A stretch of 8,757 nt of DNA from Chloroflexota bacterium (lineage in GTDB: Bacteria; Chloroflexota; Limnocylindria; Limnocylindrales; CSP1-4). Shown one piece after another: positions 4,092 to 8,757 of the stretch (position 1 is the first letter of the stretch; each line of letters opens with the position of its first letter). The position numbers were made by a program, and so were the translations under genes. The notes beneath the pieces were generated by a model, which saw only the letters and a program-made list of their open reading frames with translations, made no database searches and was not told the DNA's origin. The stretch covers positions 1-8,757 of the forward strand of contig JAJYGO010000349.1 in the NCBI GenBank assembly GCA_021785115.1. Reading direction: 5' to 3'.

Positions 4092-5249
4092 ATGTCGGGC
4101 GAGCGGGCCACCAAGCGCTGCCCCATGTGCGCGGAGGACGTCTGGGAGGACGCCCGCATCTGCCGGTACTGCCGGCACGAGTTCGCGGCGGCCCCGCCCC
4201 AGGCCCCACGCTGGCCGGAAACTCCGGCGGCGCAGGAGGAGGCGCCCGAGGAGGCGCCCGTAGGCGGCGGCTCGGGCGGGCCGCCTGCCGAGGACGTCGA
4301 CCTTGGGCGCTGGACAGTCGTGTACCCGCACGTCGCGGACCTCCGCCAGGGCGCGGAGGTCGCGCTGGCGGCGACGCCCGGGGGACTCGTGCTGACGAGC
4401 GGCGCCGGCAGCCGAACGATCGGGTGGGGCTCGGCCCGGGCCGCCGCCCCGCTGCCCGGCGAGCTGCTCGTCTACGAGGACGAGTCGCGGGTGGCCCGGC
4501 TCGGCCCGCTCGTCGGTCAGTCGGCCGAAGAGGCGGCGCGCGCGATCGGCGGATGGTCGCCGGGCGGCGGCGGCATGCTCACTGAGTTCCAGAGGTCGGT
4601 TGCGCCCCCGGAGATCGCGGCGAACTGCCCTCGCTGTGGGGCGCAGGTCGGCGCAGTGAGCAGGTACTGCAGCCACTGCGGGTCGGCCGTCGCGTCCCCG
4701 GCCCCTTCGTCTGCCCCTGACCCCGGCGGCATCCCCGTCGTGTTCGGGGAACTCGGGGTCGCCAAGTTCGGCCAGCCCAAGGACGACGACACCGGCTTCC
4801 GCCTGTGGGTCGAGATGCTCGACGAGCGCGCGGCCCCCTGCACGGCGACGGGCAAGCTCTGGTTCCTCGTCGCGTCTGTCAAGGAGTTCGACAAAGCCGA
4901 CAAGTTCAGCAGGCTCGGACCGGACCGCAAGTCGATCGAGTGGGCCAGGAGCGAGTCACAGAGGGACCGGCGGGAGACGTACTTCCGGGAATTCGACATC
5001 AGGCCCGCCGACTTCGACGAGGGGCGCCTCGTAAACGGCCTCGGACTGGACAGGCCGCTGCTCTCCTGGGACTTCGCCGAGCCGCGCCCGGTACTCAAGA
5101 TCATGAGCTTCTGGGGTGGCGGCAACATCGCGTCGGGCCTCAAGCTGAACGTCTGGTTCAGGCCCGATCGCTCTAGCTCGCTGCTTCACGGATACCGGTC
5201 AGCCTCGATGTGGAGCGGCCTCCCGAACTGGCGGGGCCTTCCGCGATAG
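4092..5249 (+). CDS. Two-zinc-ribbon protein with unknown C-terminal domain
   Basis: A 385-aa soluble protein with no TM segment. The N-terminus is a zinc ribbon of the K-x-C-P-M-C-A-E-x-V / C-R-Y-C-R-H-E-F type (C10, C13, C24, C27), followed by a Pro/Glu-rich linker. A beta-rich segment (about 70-155) contains G-R-W-T-V-V-Y, G-G-L-V-L-T-S and a Q-S-A-E-E-A-A-R-A-I helix. A second ribbon, N-C-P-R-C-G-A / Y-C-S-H-C-G, has C179, C182, C193 and C196. The last 175 residues form a charged, aromatic domain I cannot assign. ATG 4092 has GAGGGG 7 nt upstream; TTG 4086, in frame, has GGAGG 8 nt upstream and is equally possible. Zinc-ribbon scaffolds like this often hold protein partners. It sits between R5 and R6. 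The function is unknown. Confidence 0.8.
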   Translation: MSGERATKRCPMCAEDVWEDARICRYCRHEFAAAPPQAPRWPETPAAQEEAPEEAPVGGGSGGPPAEDVDLGRWTVVYPHVADLRQGAEVALAATPGGLVLTSGAGSRTIGWGSARAAAPLPGELLVYEDESRVARLGPLVGQSAEEAARAIGGWSPGGGGMLTEFQRSVAPPEIAANCPRCGAQVGAVSRYCSHCGSAVASPAPSSAPDPGGIPVVFGELGVAKFGQPKDDDTGFRLWVEMLDERAAPCTATGKLWFLVASVKEFDKADKFSRLGPDRKSIEWARSESQRDRRETYFREFDIRPADFDEGRLVNGLGLDRPLLSWDFAEPRPVLKIMSFWGGGNIASGLKLNVWFRPDRSSSLLHGYRSASMWSGLPNWRGLPR

Positions 5250-5431
5250 CCGGCCTGCTCTGGCGGGCGGGCGGCTGGACCTTCCGTTGCGCGGTACTCC
5301 TCGCGCTCCGGGTGCCGGCGCCATGCGACGGTGGTGGCGCGAGCGGCGCCACCCGCCCGTCGCGGACGCTCGCGGTCAGCACGTCCGCGGCCCTCCTCTC
5401 GCGCGGTGCGTTCTAGCGAGCGCGCCACCGG

Positions 5432-5486
5432 CCCTCCCGTCAGGATGCGGCTCGCCGAGCCGCCCGAGCGGCTCAGGAGCGCGTGA
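5432..5486. repeat. Repeat copy R6 with perfect 7-bp hairpin, between convergent genes
   Basis: GCGGCTC (5447-5453), loop GCC, GAGCCGC (5457-5463) is a perfect stem. The surrounding 36 nt (5432-5467) align with R4 3549-3584 with about four differences. The copy ends with GCGCGTGA, as R4 does. It lies between genes ending at 5249 and 5557, so it may also serve as a two-way terminator, though no T-runs flank it. The interval 5250-5556 otherwise contains only GC-rich sequence with short local repeats and no gene I can support. Confidence 0.65.
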
Positions 5487-5556
5487 CGCGGCCGCCGTCG
5501 CGGCGACTCAGTGGCTCAGGAGCGGCCACCCGCGGGGCGGAGCTCCCGGCCCGAGG

Positions 5557-6669
5557 TCAATGCGGCAGGTTCCACGTCACCGGGGCGGTCTTGCCGACGA
5601 CCACGGTCAAGACCGTCGGGTCCGCGTTCGCATCGCGGAAGCCGAGGATGGTCGTCTTGCCGACGCCGATCGACACGGTGCCCGTGGTAGCGGGGCCCGG
5701 ATAGCAGCCCGCCCGTGGGGCGACGCCGCCCCACACGTCGTTGGCGCCGGAGAACCCGTAGTTGACGTTGGCCTGTGCCTCGCCCGAGTTGGCGACCCGG
5801 AGCGAGAACGCGTAGCCGCTGCACGGGCTGTCGGCAGGGGTCGCCTGGCTCGCGGGCACCACGGTCAGCCTCACGCCGTCGCGCGTGGCGCTGTCCCCCA
5901 TCCCGAGCGAGGCAGCGCTCCCGCCGGGGGCCTGGTGGTCGAGCGAGTACAGGACCCAGGTCTCCCCGCCGACTGACAGGTCCATGAGGGTGGGGCCGTC
6001 CTCCCAGTCCTGGAAGCCGACCACGGTCTTGCCGGGGGCGGCGTGCACGACCCCGCCGAGGACCTGGCCCGAGTAGCAGCCGGAGACCGGCTGCCCGCCC
6101 CACATCGGCTGGGCGAACCGGTAGAAGAGCGTGGCCTCGCTCGACGTCGGGTTCTCGACGTTGAGCGCGAACGGGTACCCCTGGCAGGCGCCCAGCGGGA
6201 TCGAGACGGATATCCGCACGCCGTCGAGCGTGATCGCGTCCCCGGCGGACAGGGTGCGCGACGGAGCCGGGAGGTCCGCGTTCGGGTCCGCCCCGGGCAC
6301 CGAGAGGGTCGCGGCCGGCGGCGTCGCGGCGGGCCCGATGGCAGCGGACGACGTAGTCCCGAACGTCGCCTGCGAGTAGCCGTACGAGGTCGTGCCGGTC
6401 GTCGCATAGCCTCGGGACCCCAGGAGCGCGCCGGCGAGGAGCAGCGTCGCCACGCCCGCGGCGGCGCCCGACGCCACCGCCGGCGGCCCCGGCGCGACTC
6501 GGCCGACGAGCCGGGACACGACCTCGTACGGGATCAGGACCACCAGCGCGAGCACGAAGATGGCGATGGCGAGTGAGAGCAGGACGAGCTTGAGCAGCAT
6601 GTCGGCGGCGAAGTCCGACTCGTCGCCGATGTGCCAGATGCCCCCGAGGCCGCGCCAGAGGTAGATCAC
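5557..6669 (-). CDS. Membrane-anchored protein with two tandem extracytoplasmic domains
   Basis: A 370-aa protein of unknown function. Two hydrophobic segments, about 24-48 and 64-84, follow a short N-terminal stretch; then comes a Thr/Ser/Ala/Pro linker (about 88-135). Next are two repeated beta domains of about 105 residues: 141-243 and 256-370. Each has G-D-A/S-x-T-x-D-G-V-R, a Cys before G-Y-x-F-x-L, then W-G-G, G-C-Y-x-G and G-K-T-x-x-G-F-x-D. The two Cys per domain (162/198 and 283/322) could form disulfides, which fits an exported location. GTG 6667-6669 overlaps the upstream gene's stop as GTGA, which decides this start; the frame stays open to 7101, but that extension is low-complexity. 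It is unlike the TA modules and is the first gene right of R6. Confidence 0.8.
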   Translation of the reverse strand: MIYLWRGLGGIWHIGDESDFAADMLLKLVLLSLAIAIFVLALVVLIPYEVVSRLVGRVAPGPPAVASGAAAGVATLLLAGALLGSRGYATTGTTSYGYSQATFGTTSSAAIGPAATPPAATLSVPGADPNADLPAPSRTLSAGDAITLDGVRISVSIPLGACQGYPFALNVENPTSSEATLFYRFAQPMWGGQPVSGCYSGQVLGGVVHAAPGKTVVGFQDWEDGPTLMDLSVGGETWVLYSLDHQAPGGSAASLGMGDSATRDGVRLTVVPASQATPADSPCSGYAFSLRVANSGEAQANVNYGFSGANDVWGGVAPRAGCYPGPATTGTVSIGVGKTTILGFRDANADPTVLTVVVGKTAPVTWNLPH

Positions 6670-6815
6670 TGCGGGCGCATCCTGGCGGACGACGCCCCGG
6701 CGGGAGGCTGCGCAACGGGCCGGGCTGTCAGCGGCCTCGGGGACGGCGTCGGCGTCTGGCCGCGGGCCGCGACGAGGAGTGCAGCCACAGCCGCCGCCCG
6801 ACGTGCGACGCTCAC
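6666..6815 (-). CDS. 49-aa signal-peptide-like small protein, hypothetical
   Basis: It begins with S-V-A-R-R followed by A-A-A-V-A-A-L-L-V-A-A (7-17), the charged and hydrophobic parts of a signal peptide or a short TM anchor. A Pro/Thr/Ala/Arg-rich tail follows. GTG 6813-6815 is chosen because GGAGG (6826-6822) lies 6 nt upstream. The longer ATG start at 6869 overlaps the -10 box and would have no leader. The 4-nt overlap with the 370-aa membrane protein indicates coupling, so the two probably act together or the short one is a leader that sets its expression. The hydrophobic run is short and the tail is low-complexity, so coding is not certain. Confidence 0.5.
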   Translation of the reverse strand: MSVARRAAAVAALLVAARGQTPTPSPRPLTARPVAQPPAGASSARMRPQ

Positions 6816-6864
6816 GATGACCCTCCACGAGATCAGCTGCCGCTGGATCGGGACGCCCAGGCGG

Positions 6865-6897
6865 AGCATAGGCCGTCCGGCCCCCGGTCAACTGACC
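6865..6897 (-). promoter_or_regulatory. Promoter of the membrane-protein pair, with inverted repeat at -35
   Basis: On the minus strand TTGACC (6891-6886) and TATGCT (6870-6865) are good -35 and -10 boxes but only 15 bp apart. The predicted start near 6858 leaves a leader of about 43 nt carrying the GGAGG used at 6815. GGTCA/TGACC (6886-6890 and 6893-6897) is an inverted repeat over the -35, a possible operator. No promoter for the plus-strand operon was identified in 6898-7030. Confidence 0.5.
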
Positions 6898-7033
6898 GAT
6901 CCCGCTGGGCGGCCGCCCGCCGGACGATACGGCCGATGGACAACCGCGACCACCGACTGGCAGGCGAAGACCGGATGTCCTGCCCGCCCCGGCCGCCGAG
7001 CGCATCGGCGGCCACCCTGCCCGGAGCCGCGTG

Positions 7034-7177
7034 ATGGCGCCCGTCGGCTGCGACGCCTCGGCGGGATCGTTCTGGGTCGGCGCGGCCATCGGCCTCGCCA
7101 CCGGCCTCGTCCTGCCCCGGCTGCTGGCGCTCGCGGTCGACGCCCGGGGCGCCCTCGCGCGCCGGCATGGCTCATGA
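7034..7177 (+). CDS. 47-aa single-TM small membrane protein, phage-like operon
   Basis: After M-A-P-V-G-C-D-A-S-A-G-S comes a hydrophobic helix F-W-V-G-A-A-I-G-L-A-T-G-L-V-L (13-27). A second amphipathic stretch, P-R-L-L-A-L-A-V-D-A-R, and a basic tail R-R-H-G-S follow. GGAG (7023-7026) is 7 nt before ATG 7034; GTG 7031 directly upstream is possible but closer to the SD. Its end overlaps the next gene's start by 11 bp, so it is the first gene of the tightly packed plus-strand operon. A holin or spanin-like role would fit the neighbours, but no family is recognised. Confidence 0.5.
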   Translation: MAPVGCDASAGSFWVGAAIGLATGLVLPRLLALAVDARGALARRHGS

Positions 7178-7385
7178 GCCTGGCGACCGCCGCGACGGCG
7201 ACTACCGCACGGCGCGGATCGGGGCGGCCGCGGCCCTGGCGGCGGTCACCGTGGTCATCCTCGTCCTCGACGCCATCGTCCCGACGTACGACGTGGACCC
7301 GGTCGTCCTCGGTCTCCTCCTGGGGTCGATCGGCGGCCTGCTGGGCGTGGACGCCCTCGACCTCCTGCGGAGGAGCCTCCGGTGA
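7167..7385 (+). CDS. 72-aa two-TM membrane protein, phage-like
   Basis: A charged N-terminus (H-E-P-G-D-R-R-D-G-D-Y-R) is followed by TM1 (about 18-36, I-G-A-A-A-A-L-A-A-V-T-V-V-I-L-V-L), a short acidic loop T-Y-D-V-D-P, and TM2 (about 46-61, V-V-L-G-L-L-L-G-S-I-G-G-L-L-G-V). It ends D-A-L-D-L-L-R-R-S-L-R. Small two-TM proteins like this are common in late regions of phages of high-GC hosts, beside lysis or structural genes; the exact function is unknown. ATG 7167 overlaps the previous frame, and its stop overlaps the peptidase start as GTGA. There is no clear SD of its own, so coupling is likely. Confidence 0.7.
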   Translation: MAHEPGDRRDGDYRTARIGAAAALAAVTVVILVLDAIVPTYDVDPVVLGLLLGSIGGLLGVDALDLLRRSLR

Positions 7386-8359
7386 CTGATGACATCCTCG
7401 AGCGCGGCCTGGGCTGGATCGAGAGCCCCGAGGACCTTCGCGACTGGCCGGTCGACGCCCTGTACGCCGCCACCGGCGCCGAGGCGCCCGCCGAGCTGCC
7501 GGCCTCGTACCACGTCCCGGCGCCGCTGTACCCGGTGGTCGACCAGGGCAGCAGCCCGATGTGCGTCGCGTACTCCGCCGCCGGCGAGCAGGGCTGGTAC
7601 GACCTGCGGGACACCGGCCTCGCGCTGTTCGACGAGGCCCTGTTCTTCCGGCAGATCGGCGGGAGCACCAACGGCGCGCTCATCCGCGACGCGCTGAACG
7701 CCCGACTCGCGGCTGGCTACCCGGTAGCCGGGCACCCCGAGCTCGCTGCGCAGCACCGCATCGCCGCGTACTACAGCGTCCCCGTCACCCAGGCCGACCT
7801 GTACGGCGGGATCCTCTCGTTCGGGCCGCTCGTCATCGGCACGCCCTGGGCGAGCTCGTGGTTCCACCCGGTGGACGGCGTCCTCCCGCCCTTCGACCGC
7901 GCGGTCGGCGGCCACGCGATCCTCGCTGTCGGCTGGGACGCGACGGGGCTGCGCCTCCGGAACAGTTGGGGCGCCGACTGGGGAGACCAGGGAGAGGCCA
8001 CGCTCCCGTGGGGCGAGCTCGGCCGCGTCCGCGAGGCGTGGAAGGCGGTCGACGTCGTCGAGCCGCGGCCCACGCCGCCGGCGTCCTGGCGGATCCACGT
8101 CGCCCACGCCGCTGTCGTCGTCCACTACGCCCTCGGCAGCCAGGGCCGCCTGACCGACACCCGCCGCTACCCCTGGACCGGCCGCGACAGCGGCGCCCCC
8201 TGCGCGCAACCCGTCGTGAAGCGCGGTGCGTGCAGCGGCCAGGCCACCGTGGCGCACGTCACGGCTGGCGTGTTCAAGAACCGCTGGGTGCGGATCGGCG
8301 GCGGCGTGACCGCCTCGAGCACGACGCCGGCAGGGGCAGAGGAGGACGAGCAGGCATGA
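7382..8359 (+). CDS. Papain-family (C1A-like) cysteine peptidase
   Basis: A 325-aa protein with a complete papain-type active site: Q55 (oxyanion hole) in V-V-D-Q-G-S, the nucleophile C61 in S-S-P-M-C-V-A-Y-S-A-A exactly six residues later, H178 in V-G-G-H-A-I-L-A-V-G-W, and N194 in L-R-N-S-W-G-A-D-W-G. The 40-residue N-terminus (W-I-E-S-P-E-D-L-R-D-W, then A-E-L-P-A-S-Y) is far shorter than a eukaryotic propeptide. A C-terminal extension (about 235-325) carries C274 and C284 and no known motif. No signal peptide is visible. Flanking holin-like genes and the HNH gene suggest a phage role: cell lysis, head or tail maturation, or attack on a host protein. The GTG start overlaps the previous stop, and the end overlaps the next start as ATGA. 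Confidence 0.9.
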   Translation: MTDDILERGLGWIESPEDLRDWPVDALYAATGAEAPAELPASYHVPAPLYPVVDQGSSPMCVAYSAAGEQGWYDLRDTGLALFDEALFFRQIGGSTNGALIRDALNARLAAGYPVAGHPELAAQHRIAAYYSVPVTQADLYGGILSFGPLVIGTPWASSWFHPVDGVLPPFDRAVGGHAILAVGWDATGLRLRNSWGADWGDQGEATLPWGELGRVREAWKAVDVVEPRPTPPASWRIHVAHAAVVVHYALGSQGRLTDTRRYPWTGRDSGAPCAQPVVKRGACSGQATVAHVTAGVFKNRWVRIGGGVTASSTTPAGAEEDEQA

Positions 8360-8529
8360 GGATCGACACCGCGACCGAGGTCGCCATCGCCGCCATCGTG
8401 CTGGGCGCCGTGAGCGGCGTCCTCACCGCCGTCTTCCCGAGCGACGCCTATCCGTGGGTCGTTCCCGTGGCAGCCGCGATCACCGCGATCGCGACGTTGC
8501 TCAAGCGCCAGTCGGGCGAGGCGACGTGA
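8356..8529 (+). CDS. 57-aa two-TM holin-like protein
   Basis: M-R-I-D-T-A-T-E precedes TM1 (about 9-27, V-A-I-A-A-I-V-L-G-A-V-S-G-V-L-T-A-V-F). A short turn P-S-D-A-Y-P-W leads to TM2 (about 35-49, V-V-P-V-A-A-A-I-T-A-I-A-T-L-L), and a basic/polar tail K-R-Q-S-G-E-A-T ends it. This is the topology and size of small phage holins, which form membrane pores at lysis. Sequence alone cannot separate a holin from another small phage membrane protein. The ATG overlaps the peptidase stop and its TGA overlaps the HNH GTG, so it is embedded in the same transcript. Confidence 0.7.
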   Translation: MRIDTATEVAIAAIVLGAVSGVLTAVFPSDAYPWVVPVAAAITAIATLLKRQSGEAT

Positions 8530-8757
8530 TCCGCACCTGCGAGGCAGGCCACCCGCCCGTCCGCCTGGCGTCGGGGTCGCGGTGCCCGGCGTGTGCGCGC
8601 GTCCGCGAGGCGCGTAGGCCCTCGCGCGAGGCGCGCGGGTACGGGCGCGAGCACGCCGCGGCACGGGCTGTGCTGCTGACCACCCTGCCAACACCCTGCG
8701 GCTACGGGTGCGGTCGTATGCTCGCGAGCCCCGAAGACCTGGTCGCCGCCCATCGAG
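8526..8757 (+). CDS. HNH endonuclease, 3' end cut by window edge
   Basis: The first 77 residues show a zinc-knuckle HNH nuclease of the phage type: C5, H9, C20 and C23 (S-R-C-P-A-C-A-R) form one knuckle. The characteristic S-R-E-A-R-G-Y-G-R-E-H-A-A-A-R stretch (33-47) follows, then C58 and C62 in C-G-Y-G-C. The segment E-D-L-V-A-A-H (70-76) ends with the likely first catalytic His of the beta-beta-alpha metal fold. The N and second H lie beyond the window. In many tailed phages such an HNH gene lies just before the terminase and aids DNA packaging; the gene to the right would test this. The GTG start overlaps the previous stop as GTGA. Confidence 0.82.
   Translation, partial: MIRTCEAGHPPVRLASGSRCPACARVREARRPSREARGYGREHAAARAVLLTTLPTPCGYGCGRMLASPEDLVAAHR

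Noticed and set aside
5516..6715. 399-aa minus-strand open frame
   Set aside because: Arg/Ala/Gly-rich shadow of the 370-aa membrane protein frame; it lacks the repeated domains and TM segments.
6670..7101. N-terminal extension of the 370-aa membrane protein to 7101
   Set aside because: The extension is low-complexity, crosses the promoter at 6865-6891 and would swallow the coupled 49-aa gene; GTG 6669 with the GTGA overlap is better.
7202..8257. 351-aa minus-strand open frame opposite the peptidase
   Set aside because: The antisense frame of a high-GC gene is often open; the plus strand has the full catalytic set and the overlapping operon.

Overview
The window is very GC-rich bacterial DNA. 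Several starts look leaderless: -10 boxes sit 6-7 nt before ATG with no Shine-Dalgarno. Most paired genes overlap by 4 nt (GTGA or ATGA). Together this suggests a high-GC lineage such as Actinomycetota or Chloroflexota; the taxonomy is inference. The content is accessory: toxin-antitoxin (TA) modules, small zinc-ribbon and DUF proteins, short repeats and a phage-like operon.

Left part (1-3611). Three TA pairs lie on the minus strand: MazE/MazF (mazF cut by the left edge), Phd/VapC and AbrB/VapC. Around them are a 132-aa Cys-rich gene on the plus strand (850-1248) and a DUF3024 gene (3093-3446). Four perfect copies of the 16-mer TGGTCGGGGCGAGAGG (730, 1369, 2281, 3512), all in the same orientation, separate these units. 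Read on the minus strand the 16-mer is the 3' end of a tRNA, best matching tRNA-Pro: the 3' side of the T stem, acceptor strand CGCCCCG, discriminator A and CCA. In each copy part of the 16-mer pairs with adjacent sequence that is not conserved, giving an imperfect hairpin. The layout resembles an integron-like cassette array or a stack of tRNA-targeted integrations. No integrase is in the window.

Middle part (3512-5556). The fourth repeat continues into a longer element. A diverged copy of it lies at 3841-3930 and a shorter related one at 5432-5486. These bracket a 27-aa membrane miniprotein (3746-3829) and a 385-aa protein with two zinc ribbons (4092-5249), so the cassette-like pattern may extend to about 5.5 kb.

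Right part (5557-8757). A minus-strand pair encodes a 49-aa signal-peptide-like protein and a 370-aa membrane protein with two tandem extracytoplasmic domains. Opposite it runs a tightly overlapping plus-strand operon: two small membrane proteins, a papain-fold cysteine peptidase with an intact Gln-Cys-His-Asn set, a holin-like two-TM protein and an HNH endonuclease cut by the right edge. This looks like a phage or prophage-derived late/lysis segment.

How it fits together: the TA pairs carry their own autoregulated promoters and would stabilise a repeat-rich accessory array, as TA cassettes do in chromosomal integrons. The right end looks like an adjoining phage-like element.
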